This document shows, one piece after another, positions 9,441-20,800 of a stretch of 64,000 nucleotides of DNA (position 1 is its first letter; every line of letters begins with the position of its first letter). A program made the translations under genes and the position numbers. Where the stretch lies: assembly GCA_900446925.1 (NCBI GenBank), contig UAVY01000004.1:496001-560000 (forward strand), read 5' to 3'. A model generated the notes under the pieces. It ran no database searches, was not told the origin of the DNA, and saw only the letters and a program-made list of their open reading frames with translations. This stretch comes from Citrobacter koseri (lineage in GTDB: Bacteria > Pseudomonadota > Gammaproteobacteria > Enterobacterales > Enterobacteriaceae).

Positions 9441-10852
9441 TGCGTGCTCCTTTTGCGTCGTGAAATGACGGCGTTTTTATGCGTGTCGTTCGGCACCCGG
9501 GCGAAGATGAGTGCGGGCAGCGCGATAATCAGGGCCATGCACAGCCAGGTATACATAAACACCGTGTGGCTCGCGCCGCTGTCGGCCGCGATATGTTGTT
9601 GACCAAACATGCCCAGCAGCAGCCCGGCGATGGTCACGCCAATACTCATCGACAACTGCATGATCATGGACAGCAAGCTGTTGCCGCTGCTGGCGAGTTC
9701 ATCGGGCAGATCTTTGAGCGTTAAGGTGTTCATGGATGAAAAACGGGTGGAGTTGACCATGCCTTGCAGGAACAGCACAAAGGGCAGGGCGTAATACCAG
9801 CCAAGCATCGCGACGCTCATAAACAGCAGGCTGACCAGCGACAGGCCGAGGGTGGTGGCGACCAGTACGCGACGATAGCCAAAGCGGTTTGCCACCTGTA
9901 CGACGATGCGTTTCATTCCCATGCTGCCGAGTACCATCGGGATCATCATCAACCCGGCATGAAACGGCGAGAACCCCAGACCAATCTGCAAAAAGACCGG
10001 CGTCATGAAGGGCAGCATGCCGCTCCCGACGCGCCGGCGAAGCTACCAGACAGGCCCAGCGAGAAGGTGTGGGTGCGAAACAGCGCCAGACTAAACAGCG
10101 CGCGCGGATTGTTTTTGGCGTGTTTCAGGTAGAGCGCAATCGCCAGGATGCCGCACAACACCAGTGCGCCCAGTGAGAGAGGCGAGAGCCCCGTGCCTTT
10201 GCTGCCGTCCAGCGCCATCGTCAGTACCGCCATGCCGACGGCCAGCAGGAGGAACCCTGAAAGATCGAAGCGCCGGGTTTGCATGGTGTAGTTCGGCATC
10301 AGCATGAGCGTCGCAATCGCCCCGACAATGCCGACCGGAATGTTAATCAGGAAAATCCAGTGCCAGGAGGCGTACTCGACCAGAATGCCGCCCAGCGCCG
10401 GGCCGAGCAGCGGCCCGACCTGACCGGGCAGCGTGACGAACGTCATTGCCGCCATATATTGTTCGCGCGGAACGATCTTCATGACCGTCAGTCTGCCGAC
10501 TGGCACCATCATGGCGCCGCCCACGCCCTGTAAAACGCGCGCCAGCACCAGTTCATTCAGCGTGCTGGACCAGGCGCAAAATAGCGATCCCAACGTAAAC
10601 AGCACAATGGCGGTAAAGAAGATATTACGCACGCCGACTTTATCCGCCAGCCAGCCGCTGGCAGGCAGCATTACCGCCACGGTCAGTACATAGGAAACCA
10701 CGACCATGTGCATATGCAGCGGGCTTTCCCCCAGACTGGAGCGCCATAGAGGGAAGCGCGGTGTTGACGATTGTGGTATCCAGCGATTGCATAAAAAAGC
10801 CGAATGCCACAATCCAGAGTTGCCAGCGTGTGCTGTCAGGAAGTTCTGTCAT
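9437..10852 (-). CDS. mdtD: MFS transporter MdtD (two frameshifts as read)
   Basis: Inner-membrane DHA2-type (14-helix) major facilitator protein encoded within the mdtABC operon. It is not needed for MdtABC drug efflux; the E. coli protein has been linked to iron-citrate export. About 471 residues, starting [13 protein letters not shown]. It contains the MFS motif [13 protein letters not shown] and the antiporter motif C-like [20 protein letters not shown]. Shifts near 10740 (extra base before [11 protein letters not shown]) and near 10033 (missing G in the GSFAGR-GSGMLPF stretch). It overlaps mdtC and baeS by 4 bases each. Confidence 0.93.
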
Positions 10853-13800
10853 GGCTCTGTTATGGATTCCGGTTGGCTATTATTACGTGAAAAACGCAGC
10901 CGCAGACGGTCGAAAAAGAGATAGACCACCGGGGTGGTATAGAGCGTCAGCAGCTGGCTCATCACCAGTCCGCCCACGATCGTAATCCCTAATGGTTGAC
11001 GTAACTCTGAACCATCGCCCCCGGAGATAACCAGCGGCAGCGCGCCAAACAGCGCCGCCAGCGTGGTCATCATGATTGGGCGAAAACGCAGCAGACAGGC
11101 CTGGAAAATCGCCTGTTCCGGCGTCAGGTTGCCGTTTCTCTGTGCCTCAAGCGCAAAATCGACCATCATGATGGCGTTTTTCTTCACAATGCCAATTAAT
11201 AGCATGATCCCGATGAGCGCGATTAGGCTGAACGGGGCATTGAACAGCTCCAGTGCCAGTAGCGCCCCCACGCCTGCGGAGGGGAGGGTAGAGAGGATGG
11301 TCAGCGGATGAACATAACTTTCATACAATATCCCCAACACAATATAGACCGTCGCGATCGCCGCTAGGATCAGAATCACCTGCGAATTCATCGTCTCCTG
11401 GAAAACCTGTGCCGTTCCGGCGAAACTGCCGCGCACCGTTGACGGTACGCCAAGCAGTGTCATCGCCCGGTTGATGGCTTCCGTCGCTTCGGACAGCGAC
11501 GTGCCCGTAGGCAGGTTAAACGCGATAGTCGAGGCGGCGGACAACCCCTGGTGATTCACTGACAGCGGCGCATTGGCGGGCTGCCATTTTGCAAAATAAG
11601 AGAGCGGAATCGCCTTCCCGTCGCTGTTAATGACGAACATCTTCTCCAGCGCGCTGATGTCCTGGGTATAGCGTGGGTCGACCTCCATCACAACCTTATA
11701 CTGGTTCATCGGCTGATAGATGGTGGAAATTTGCCGTTGACCGAAGGCATTATTCAGCAGACTGTTGGCGGCCTGCACGTCGATCCCCAGCCGGGACATG
11801 GTTTCGCGGTCGTAAATCAGGTTCATCTCCGCGCCGTTATCTTGCTGGTCGGAGTTAACGTCCGCCAGTTGGGGGAGCGCCGCCAGCGCTTTACGGATTT
11901 TCGGCTCCCATTCCCGCAGCGCGCTTAAATCATCAGACAGCAGGGCGTACTGGTAGCTGGCGTTAGCCTGCCGCCCGCCGACGCGGATATCCTGCACCGC
12001 CATCAGAAACAGGTTTGCGCCCGGCTCTTTTGCCAGCGCGACCCGCAGCCGGTCGATAACCTGCTGCGCCGTTTCATGGCGCTCGCCGCGTGATTTCAGC
12101 GTAATAAACATCATCCCGCTGTTGACCCGCGAACCGCCGGTGAACCCGGTCACGTTGTCGACCGCCGGATCGTCGCGAATAATCTTCATAAAGTCCTGAA
12201 GTTTGCCGCGCATCGCCTGAAACGAAATACTCTGGTCAGCCTGAATGCCGCCCATCAGTACACCCGTATCCTGTTCGGGGAAGAAGGTTTTGGGGATGGA
12301 AATATAGAGCCAGATATTCAGCGCAATGGTGCCCAACAAGACGACGCCCACCAGCCGCGTATGGTTTAGCACCCATTTCAGCGATGTGCCGTACCCCTGT
12401 TGCAGGCCAGTCAGCAGGCGGCCAAAGCCGCGGCTTCGCGTCTGCTCGCGAGGCTTGCTGGACTTCAGCATCCAGCCGCACATCATGGGGGTTAGCGTGA
12501 GCGAGACGAGCAGTGAGATGCCGATCGCCACCGAAAGGGTGACGGCAAACTCGCGTAATAATCTTCCGGGCAATCCCCCCATCAGCAAGAGCGGCAGGAA
12601 TACCGCCACCAGGGAGAGGCTCATGGAGAGCACCGTAAAGCCAACTTCACGCGTTCCCTGAAGCGCCGCCTGCAAGGGCTTCATGCCGGCTTCAAGATGG
12701 CGGGAGATATTTTCCAGCACCACAATGGCGTCATCGACGACAAAACCGGTGGCGATAGTCAGCGCCATCAGCGACAGGTTGTTCAGGCTAAAACCGCACA
12801 GGTACATTGCGGCGAAGGTGCCAATCAGCGACACGGGAACCGCAACGGCAGGAATCAACGTTGCGCGCCCGGAGCGCAGGAATAAAAAGACCACCAGAAT
12901 GACCAGCGCGACGGAAATAACCAGCGTCTGCTCCACTTCCTCCAGCGAGGCGCGAATCGTCGGGGAACGATCCTGAGCGATTTGCAGGTCAATTGAGGCG
13001 GGAATCAGCGTTTGTAATTCCGGGAGCTTCTCGCGAATGCTGTCTACCGTCTGGATGATATTGGCTTCCGGCAGCTTGCGAATCATCAGCAAAATCGCCG
13101 GTTTGGCGTTGGTCATCCCGGCGTTACGCACATCCTGTACCGAGTCAGTTACCGTGGCGACATCGCCCAGACGCACGGCGGCGCCGTTGTTGTAGTGGAT
13201 AATCAACGGCTGGTATTCCGTCGCCGTTTTCAGTTCATCATTTGTCTGAACCTGCCAGCGATGAGTCTTGTCGTCGATCGCGCCCTGCGGCTTACGCACG
13301 TTGGCATTGCTGATGGCGCTGCGCACGTCATCCAGCGATACGCCCTGATTAAACAACGCCTGCGGGTTAAGCCCCACGCGCACGGCGGGCAGCGAACTGC
13401 CGCCGACATCCACATCGCCGACGCCGTCAATTTGCGCGATTGTCTGCGCCAGTTGCGTTGAGGCGAAGTCATACAGCTCTCCCTGCGACCAGGTGTCCGA
13501 TGTGAGCGTCAGAATCATAATCGGCGCGTCGGACGGGTTGGCTTTACGGTAGGTCGGGCGGCTGGGCATCCCGCTGGGCAGCAGACTCTGTGCGGCATTA
13601 ATTGCCGCCTGCACGTCACGCGCCGCGCCGTTGATATCGCGGTCAAAGTTAAACTGAAGAATAATTCGCGTGCTGCCCAGCGAGCTGCTGGAGGTCATCT
13701 CACTGACCCCCGCGATGCGTCCGAGCGAACGCTCCAGCGGCGTGGCGACCGACGACGCCATGGTTTCCGGCGAAGCGCCCGGAAGCGATGCGCTCACCAT

Positions 13801-13935
13801 AATGACCGGAAAATCCACCTGCGGCAGCGGGGCGACCGGCAATAACCGGAAACCCAGCACGCCGCAGAGCGTAATGGCGATGGAGATTAAAATGGTCGCC
13901 ACCGGGCGGTAAATGAAAAGGGCGAAAAATTTCAT
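10849..13935 (-). CDS. mdtC: RND multidrug efflux subunit MdtC
   Basis: Inner-membrane resistance-nodulation-division pump protein that assembles with MdtB into a heterotrimer exporting bile salts, novobiocin and other compounds through MdtA and TolC. 1028 residues in one uninterrupted frame, slightly longer than E. coli MdtC (1025), starting [17 protein letters not shown]. It has the 12-TM RND layout with two large periplasmic loops; the proton-relay aspartates lie in TM4 ([13 protein letters not shown]). It directly abuts the mdtB stop. At 3 kb it is the longest intact reading frame here, which argues against genome-wide decay. Confidence 0.97.
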   Translation of the reverse strand: MKFFALFIYRPVATILISIAITLCGVLGFRLLPVAPLPQVDFPVIMVSASLPGASPETMASSVATPLERSLGRIAGVSEMTSSSSLGSTRIILQFNFDRDINGAARDVQAAINAAQSLLPSGMPSRPTYRKANPSDAPIMILTLTSDTWSQGELYDFASTQLAQTIAQIDGVGDVDVGGSSLPAVRVGLNPQALFNQGVSLDDVRSAISNANVRKPQGAIDDKTHRWQVQTNDELKTATEYQPLIIHYNNGAAVRLGDVATVTDSVQDVRNAGMTNAKPAILLMIRKLPEANIIQTVDSIREKLPELQTLIPASIDLQIAQDRSPTIRASLEEVEQTLVISVALVILVVFLFLRSGRATLIPAVAVPVSLIGTFAAMYLCGFSLNNLSLMALTIATGFVVDDAIVVLENISRHLEAGMKPLQAALQGTREVGFTVLSMSLSLVAVFLPLLLMGGLPGRLLREFAVTLSVAIGISLLVSLTLTPMMCGWMLKSSKPREQTRSRGFGRLLTGLQQGYGTSLKWVLNHTRLVGVVLLGTIALNIWLYISIPKTFFPEQDTGVLMGGIQADQSISFQAMRGKLQDFMKIIRDDPAVDNVTGFTGGSRVNSGMMFITLKSRGERHETAQQVIDRLRVALAKEPGANLFLMAVQDIRVGGRQANASYQYALLSDDLSALREWEPKIRKALAALPQLADVNSDQQDNGAEMNLIYDRETMSRLGIDVQAANSLLNNAFGQRQISTIYQPMNQYKVVMEVDPRYTQDISALEKMFVINSDGKAIPLSYFAKWQPANAPLSVNHQGLSAASTIAFNLPTGTSLSEATEAINRAMTLLGVPSTVRGSFAGTAQVFQETMNSQVILILAAIATVYIVLGILYESYVHPLTILSTLPSAGVGALLALELFNAPFSLIALIGIMLLIGIVKKNAIMMVDFALEAQRNGNLTPEQAIFQACLLRFRPIMMTTLAALFGALPLVISGGDGSELRQPLGITIVGGLVMSQLLTLYTTPVVYLFFDRLRLRFSRNNSQPESITEP

Positions 13936-16900
13936 TTACGCCTCCTCTTCCTGGCGGGGGAAGCGGCTTTTCACATACAGCGACAGGCGGTCAAACAGCA
14001 GATAGATGACGGGCGTGGTGAACAGGGTTAAGACCTGGCTGACCAGCAGGCCGCCTACCATGCCAATCCCTAACGGGCGGCGTAATTCCGCGCCTGTGCC
14101 GGTACTTAACATCAATGGCAGCGCGCCTAACAGCGCCGCCAGCGTGGTCATCAGAATCGGGCGAAAACGCAGCAGACAGGCCTGGAAAATCGCATCACGC
14201 GGCGCCATTCCCTGCTCGCGCTCGGCGGCCAGGGCGAAGTCGATCATCATGATGGCGTTCTTCTTCACAATACCGATCAACAAAATGATCCCGATGATGG
14301 CAATCACGTCCAGTTCACTACCGGCAATCATGAGCGCCAGCAGCGCCCCGACGCCTGCCGTCGGCAGGGTGGAGAGGATCGTGATTGGGTGGATAAAGCT
14401 TTCGTACAGCACGCCAAGCACGATATACATCGCCACCACTGCCGCCACGATCAGCCAGACGGTGCTGCCGAGCGCGGCCTGGAAGGCCAGCGTGCTGCCC
14501 TGGAACTGGGTGGTGATATCGACTGGCAGGTTGACCGTTTTCTCCGTGTCCAGAATGGCCTGTACCGCATCGCCGAGCGAATAATTATCCGGTACGTTAA
14601 ACGAGAAGGTCGTTACCGGGAACTGATCCAGGTGATTAATGGAAAGCGGCGCGAAACGCTGCTCGATTTTGGCGATGGCGCTAAGCGGCACAATCCCGCC
14701 GTCGCTGCTGGTCAGACGGATGGTGTCTATTGCCGCCAGCCCTGGCGTGGTGTCGGTGTTATGTTCCAGCACGACGCGATATTGATTCGCCTGGGTGTAG
14801 ATGGTCGAAATCAGGCGCTGGGCCAAAGGCGTTATACAGGGCGTTATCGACATCCGCCATGCTGATGCCAAGACGGCTGGCGCTGTCGCGGTCAACGTTC
14901 ACATACGCCACCAGACCTTTGTCCTGCCAGTCGCTGCTGACGTCAGAAAGCTGCGGAAGCTGCTGGAGTTTTTCCATCAGCTGCGGCACCCAGGTGCTGA
15001 GCGCGTCCAGTGAGGTGGCCTGTAGCGTAAACTGGTACTGCGTGCGGCTCACCTGAGTATCAATGGTGAGATCCTGCGTTGGCTGGAGGTAGAGATCGAC
15101 GCCGGGCACTTTCGCCACGGCGTGTTGCAGGCGGGCGATGACTTTCTGCACCCGATCGTCACGTTCATTCAGCGGCTTAAGGTTAATTTGCAGACGCGCG
15201 CTGTTCAGCGCCGGGTTGGTGCCATCAACGCCGACAAAGGCGGTCAGGCTTTCCACCGCCGGGTCTTTTAAAATCACATCAGACACCTGGCGCTGGCGCT
15301 GGGCCATACTGGCGAACGAGCTGGATTGTGGAGCCTGCAATGTGCCCTGAATAATGCCGTTATCCTGCACCGGGAAGAACCCTTTCGGGATAAAGACCCA
15401 CAGCATGATGCTGAGAAGCAGGGTGCCAAGCGCCACGCTCCAGCGTCAGCCACGGATGGTTGAGCACTTTTGCCAGCCACTGACCGTATTTCTCAATGAC
15501 GCGATCAAACATTTTTTCCGCCGCGCGGGAGAAACGGTTTTGCTTGCGCAGCGACGCCTGGCTGAGCATCCGGGCGCACATCATGGGCGTCAGGGTCAGC
15601 GACACGACGGCGGAGATCAGGATCGCTACCGCCAGCGTGACCGCAAATTCGCGGAACAAACGCCCGACGATATCGCCCATAAATAACAGCGGGATCAGTA
15701 CCGCAATCAGCGAGAAGGTTAATGAAATAATGGTAAAGCCGATTTCGCCAGCGCCTTTGAGCGCCGCCGCCAGCGGTTTTTCCCCTTTCTCGATGTAACG
15801 CGAAATGTTCTCAATCACCACAATCGCGTCGTCCACGACGAAGCCGGTGGCGATGGTCAGCGCCATTAGCGTCAGGTTATTGATCGAGAAATCGAGAAAG
15901 ACCATTACCGCAAAAGTGCCGATCAGCGATAACGGCACGGCGACGCCCGGAATGATTGTGGCGGGGACATTACGCAGGAACAGGTAGATGATCATCACCA
16001 CCAGCGCAATCGCCAGCATCAGTTCGAACTGGGTGTCGGTAACGGAAGCGCGAATGTTGGTGGTGCGATCCGACAGCACGGTGACATTGACCGATTTTGG
16101 CAGGCTTTCCGTAAGCTGCGGCAGCATCTGACGAATGCTGTCCGCCGTGGAGATAATGTTGGCGCCAGGCTGGCGCTGCACATTCATCACAATGGCCTGT
16201 TCTTTATTGGCCCACGCGCCGAGCCAGCTGTTTTCCGCGCCTTGTTCGACCGTTGCCACATCGCCCAGACGTACCGGCGCGCCGTTCTGCCAGGCGATGA
16301 TTAACTGGCGATACTCATCGACAGACTGCATCTGATCGTTAGCAGAGAGCGTGACCGCGCGAGTTGGGCCATCAAGGCTCCCTTTCGCCGAGTTGACGTT
16401 AGCGCTGGTGATGGCGGCGCGAACCGTTTCGCTGGTAAGCCCCAGCGCGGCAATCGCCTGCGCATTCAGCTTCACACGCACGGCCGGGCGTTGGCCGCCG
16501 GACAGCGTGACCAGCCCTACGCCGGAAACCTGGGAAATTTTCTGCGCCACCCGGGTTTCCACCATATCTTCCACCTGCGTCATGGGCATAGCGGTTGAGG
16601 TGACGGCCAGCGTCATGATCGGTGGATCTGCCGGGTTAACTTTGCTGTATACCGGCGGGTTAGGCAGATCGCTCGGCAGCAGGTTTGTGGCCGCGTTAAT
16701 GGCGGCCTGTACTTCCTGCTCGGCGACATCCAGCGGCAGAGTCAGCTGGAACTGCAACGTTACAACCGATGCGCCGCCGGAACTTTGCGACGACATCTGT
16801 TTCAGGCCGGACATTTGCCCGAACTGGCGTTCAAGCGGCGCGGTGACGGCAGAGGTCATCACATCCGGGCTGGCGCCGGGGTAGAGCGTTACCACCTGAA

Positions 16901-17060
16901 TGGTGGGGTAGTCCACCTCCGGCAACGCGGCGACGGGCAGGAAGCGGTAACCGATAATCCCGGCGAGTAAAATCGCCACCATCAGCAGCGTGGTCGCGAC
17001 AGGGCGCATAATAAACAGGCGCGACGGGCCGCCTGTGCTGCTCGGAGGTAACACCTGCAT
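13936..17060 (-). CDS. mdtB: RND multidrug efflux subunit MdtB (two frameshifts as read)
   Basis: Partner RND pump subunit of MdtC (MdtB2C trimer with MdtA and TolC). About 1040 residues, starting [22 protein letters not shown]4 carries [18 protein letters not shown]. The frame breaks near 15440 (extra base in CGCTCCAGCGT; the product continues [20 protein letters not shown] when corrected) and near 14821 (GGG for GG; continues [20 protein letters not shown]). Its ATG overlaps the mdtA stop by one base (TGATG), and its stop abuts the mdtC start. Confidence 0.95.
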
Positions 17061-18306
17061 CAGGAGCGCACTCCTTTCTTACCGTATTCCCGATTCGTGG
17101 CTTTATCTTCTTTCGCCGCAGGCGCTTGCGCTTCCACCACTTCGACTTTCGCCCCATCCGTCAGACGATCGATCCCGTCCGTCACTACGCGATCGCCTGC
17201 CGACAGCCCGGCGCTGATTACCACTTTCTGACTGTCCTGAATACCCGGTTTAACCAGATGCTTGCTGACTTTGTTCTCATCGTTTAGTACCCAGACAAAG
17301 TGGCCTTCGTTACCCATTTGCACGGCCGCTGTCGGTATCACCACCGCGTTTTGCTGCGTATCGACCAGCATGCGGGCGTTAACAAACTGGTTAGGGAACA
17401 GCGCGTCATCCTGGTTGTTAAAACGGGCTTTGATTTTGATGGTGCCGGTCGTGGCGTCGATTTGGTTGTCCAGGCTGAGCAGTACGCCGTCGCTTAATTT
17501 CTGTGAGTTAGTGCGATCCCAGGCTTCAACGGTCAATGTTTTACCCGTTTTTTGCGCCTGTACGACGGTGGCGATATCGCTTTCCGGCAAGGTAAAAATA
17601 AGATCGATTGGGTGTGTCTGGGTGATAACGACAATGCCTGTGGTATCGCCGCTGGAAATTTGATTACCGACATCCACCTGTTTTAACCCACGCGACCCTC
17701 TACCGGTGCGGTGATGCGGCTCCAGTCAAGCTGCAACTGCGCGCTGGCGACGCTGGCTTCATCGGCCTTAATGGTGCCTTCTGTTTCGCTGACCAGCGCC
17801 TGTTGCGCGTCCAGCTCTTGGCGGGAGACAAGGTTGGTTTTCACCAGCTGTTGATAGCGTGCTAAATCGCGACGGGCATTCGCCAGCGTGGCTTTGTCTT
17901 TCGCGAGCTGCCCCTGCGCTTGCGCTAAGGCGACTTTAAACTGGCTGGGATCGATTTCCGCCAGCAGATCACCCGCTTTGACCTGTTGTCCTTCCTGGAA
18001 GTGCAGCGCCATCAGTTGACCATCCACGCGGCTGCGTACCGTGACGGTATTGGCGGCAGCGATCGTGCCCAGCCCGGTCAGATAGCGTGGTACGGCTTGT
18101 TCCGTTGCGGTGGCCGCCTGAACCGGCGCCAGCGGGCCGGAACGCATGCCGCGACGTCCTGCGCCAGCCTGACGTTGCGCATGTTCGTTAGCGCCCGGCG
18201 CATTCCCCTGGGTTTCGCTGCGACTATGCCAGAACCCGTACACGGCAATGGCCGCCACAACGACCACGATTGCTATCACCCAGCGGGATTTTTTACTGCC
18301 TTTCAT
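17060..18306 (-). CDS. mdtA: RND periplasmic adaptor MdtA (one frameshift as read)
   Basis: Membrane fusion protein linking MdtBC to TolC. About 415 residues: N-terminal membrane anchor ([20 protein letters not shown]), lipoyl-like half-motifs ([18 protein letters not shown] and [14 protein letters not shown]) and an alpha-helical hairpin between them ([20 protein letters not shown]). Start ATG at 18306 gives MKGSKKSRW as in E. coli; a longer in-frame upstream extension has no support. TTTT for TTT near 17683 breaks the frame just before [16 protein letters not shown]. First gene of the operon, under the BaeR box. Confidence 0.95.
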
Positions 18307-18344
18307 CGTTATAAGTTTCTCATCCTGAAACGTTTCGCGGAATG

Positions 18345-18377
18345 ATACTAGTTTAGTCATCCATAACGGGAGAAAAA
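18345..18377 (-). promoter_or_regulatory. mdtA promoter with BaeR box
   Basis: On the minus strand TTTTTCTCCCGTTATGGA (18377 down to 18360) matches the BaeR box (TTTTTCTCCAT-ATTGGC) closely in its first nine bases and loosely after. A plausible -10, TAGTAT, lies at 18345-18350. Position directly upstream of mdtA supports autoregulation of the operon by BaeR. Confidence 0.65.
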
Positions 18378-18437
18378 TGGAGGAATTATGAAACACTGTC
18401 TGGATTCGTCTGAATGACGTCGGCCTTTGCGAGGCGG

Positions 18438-19792
18438 TTAACGAAATACGACGTCCGCCCATCGCGCAAGACCGGCGGTGACGGAACCGAAGTCATCGCC
18501 GCCAGCAATCGGAATGCCCGGCAACTGCTCCGCCAACGCGTTTTTGATCAGCGGTGAGCGTGCGCTGCCGCCGGTCAGATAGATGACATCCGGTTTTTCC
18601 TGCGCATTGTCCAGCGCCAGTTGTACCTGCTCCAGTATACGCGCCAGCGGCTGGCTCAGCGCTGCTTCCAGCCCCTGCTGACTGACAGACGTCGCCAGCT
18701 CATCGCTGATAAACGGCAGCGTGGTGAGGATATCGGGCTGCCCGGACAGGGCGATTTTGCTCTCTTCCGCGCTGCGTACCAGACGATAGCTGAGGCGCTG
18801 ACGCCAGACTTTAAGCAGCAGCGCGACTTTATCCGCATCGCGGGCGTCCCGAACCAGCTCGTTGAGCAGGCGACCGTTGGCGCTGCTGTAGAAATCGCTT
18901 TGTGCGGGAACATCATTGATCGCGACAGCGTTCCACCACGGCAGAACCGGCAATGCGATGCCTTTTTCGGTTTCGCCGCCCATGCCCAGCAACGGCATCA
19001 GGTGTTTAAACGCCAGCGCGATGTCCAGGTCGTTACCGCCCACGCGACAGCCGCTGTGCCCGAGCAGGCTGGAGGCGCGGTCAGCGCGCTGATGCCACTG
19101 CGGCCCCATCAGCAGCAATGAACAGTCGGTCGTCCCGCCGCCAATATCCACCACCAGTACGCGTTTCTCTTCCTGCAACGTGGCTTCATAATCCAGACCC
19201 GCCGCAACCGGTTCAAACTGGAAGACGACATCCTGAAAACCGGCGCGTTTTGCCGCGCGCTCCAGAATGCCTTGCGCCTGGCGGTTGGCCTCGTCGCCAC
19301 CCAGCCCCTGAAAGTTAATTGGTCGACCAATCACCGCCTGCGTGATGCTTTCCGGCAACTGCGTTTGCGCCATATGACGGATGTGCAACATCATCGCGCA
19401 AACCAGATCCTCAAACAGCGCAACCTGCTGCGGTTTTAGGCCGTTAGCGCCGAGGAAGGATTTTGGCGATTTAACGAAGTAAACCTCTTCCGGGTCGTCC
19501 AATGTAGTGGCTCAGCGAAGCCAGCCCGAACTGCACGCTGCCTGCGCCGACCTCAATATCTTCTTCACGGTTGTAGCGCATTGCGCGCCGCAACAGCGCC
19601 TGTGTTTCGTCATCCGTCGCCGGAACCGCGTGATGGCGGTACAGCCACTCGCTGACGGCTTCACGCGTCGGGGCGCAAAGCATTGAGGGGCAACAGCGTG
19701 CTGTTATTTTCCATTTTTAGCAGCTGCGGTTGCCCGTCGCGCATGACGGCAACGGAACAGTTTGCCGTGCCGTAGTCAAAACCAATAAACAC
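18438..19792 (-). CDS. yegD: Hsp70-like chaperone-family protein YegD (two frameshifts as read)
   Basis: Actin-like ATPase of the Hsp70 family lacking a normal substrate-binding domain; function in the cell is unclear. About 450 residues. Phosphate-1 motif [16 protein letters not shown], phosphate-2 [16 protein letters not shown], adenosine motif [17 protein letters not shown] at 19792 is chosen because it gives MFIGFDYG as in homologues; an in-frame ATG at 19807 would add five residues. Frames change near 19685 (CCCC for CCC) and near 19502 (extra C). Confidence 0.9.
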
Positions 19793-19865
19793 CTTAATAA
19801 TCCCCATGCCAGTGAAGAAGGGGCGTGACTTTAACGAAATGTTGTAATCCCGACAACTGGAATAT

Positions 19866-19901
19866 GAAAGCAAGGCGCGGCGTTTGAATAGCGTTTATGC
19901 T
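19866..19901 (+). promoter_or_regulatory. alkA promoter, possible Ada site
   Basis: GAAAGCAAGGCGCG at 19866-19879 resembles the Ada-binding element of alkA (AAAGCAA ... GCGC), and TATGCT at 19896-19901 is a fair -10 about 27 bases before the ATG. Inference from spacing and resemblance only. Confidence 0.45.
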
Positions 19902-19927
19902 GAAGGAGAATAAAAACAGGAGTTGCA

Positions 19928-20800
19928 ATGTATATCCTAAGCTGGCAGCCGCCTTATGACTGGTCCTGGATGTTGGGTTTTCTCGCCGCGCGTGCGGTGA
20001 GCGGCGTCGAAACGGTTGAGCCCGCGCGTTACGTTCGCAGTCTGGCGACGGGAGAACATCGGGGACTGATCGCCGTTGTACCGGAGCACCAGACGCATAC
20101 GCTGCGCGTAACCCTGAGCGCGGGCTTGTTGCCCGTCGCCGAAGAATGTCTGGCAAAAATTGAACGCCTGTTCGATCTGCGCTGTAACCCCGATCAGATT
20201 GCCGATGCGCTCGGCAGTCTGGGGGCTGCGCGACCGGGATTGCGTCTGCCAGGCTCGGTGGATGCCTTCGAACAGGGCGTAAGGGCGATACTCGGGCAAC
20301 TGGTCAGCGTGGCGATGGCGGCAAAGCTGACGGCGAAAGTCGCCCGTCGTTATGGCGATGTGCTTGCCGACGCGCCGGAGTATGTCTGTTTCCCCACGCC
20401 GCAAACGCTGGCGGCGGCGGACCCATTCGCGCTTAAAGCACTGGGGATGCCGCTTAAACGCGCGGAAGCGCTGATCCATCTGGCGCGTGCGACGCTGGAT
20501 GGAACGTTAGAGACGTCCGCGCCGCCGGATATTGCGCTGGGGGTGAAAAACCTGCAAACCTTTCCTGGGATTGGGCGCTGGACGGCCAACTACTTCGCGC
20601 TGCGCGGCTGGCAGGCGAAAGATATCTTTTTGCCGGATGATTATCTGATTAAACAGCGGTTTTCGGGAATGACGCCCGCCACAAATCCGCCGTTATGCGG
20701 GAGCGCTGGAAACCCTGGCGCCTCCTACGCGTTGCTGCATATCTGGTATACGGATGGCTGGCAGCCGTCAGTTGATGGCGAAATAACTGGTGTTCAGTAA
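19928..20800 (+). CDS. alkA: DNA-3-methyladenine glycosylase II AlkA
   Basis: Adaptive-response base-excision enzyme removing alkylated purines (and O2-alkylpyrimidines) from DNA. Residues 1-90 are the AlkA N-terminal domain (MYILSWQPPYDWSWMLGFL). The helix-hairpin-helix glycosylase domain follows with FPGIGRWTANYFALRG and the catalytic aspartate in FLPDDYLIKQRF. The frame stays open to 20800 (290 residues), but 20680-20735 holds three single-base insertions that cancel out. Corrected, the stretch reads MTPAQIRRYAERWKPWRSYA as in E. coli; as read it is nonsense. The 3' end overlaps the convergent yegE 3' end by 33 bases. Confidence 0.94.
   Translation: MYILSWQPPYDWSWMLGFLAARAVSGVETVEPARYVRSLATGEHRGLIAVVPEHQTHTLRVTLSAGLLPVAEECLAKIERLFDLRCNPDQIADALGSLGAARPGLRLPGSVDAFEQGVRAILGQLVSVAMAAKLTAKVARRYGDVLADAPEYVCFPTPQTLAAADPFALKALGMPLKRAEALIHLARATLDGTLETSAPPDIALGVKNLQTFPGIGRWTANYFALRGWQAKDIFLPDDYLIKQRFSGMTPATNPPLCGSAGNPGASYALLHIWYTDGWQPSVDGEITGVQ

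Noticed and set aside
13195..13912. Long open frames opposite mdtC and mdtB on the + strand
   Set aside because: GC-rich coding regions give open antisense frames by chance. They lack start signals, and the opposite strand codes for well-conserved RND proteins.
10849..17060. mdtB and mdtC as a recent tandem duplication
   Set aside because: They are the ancient paralogue pair of the MdtBC heteromeric pump, each most like its own orthologue.
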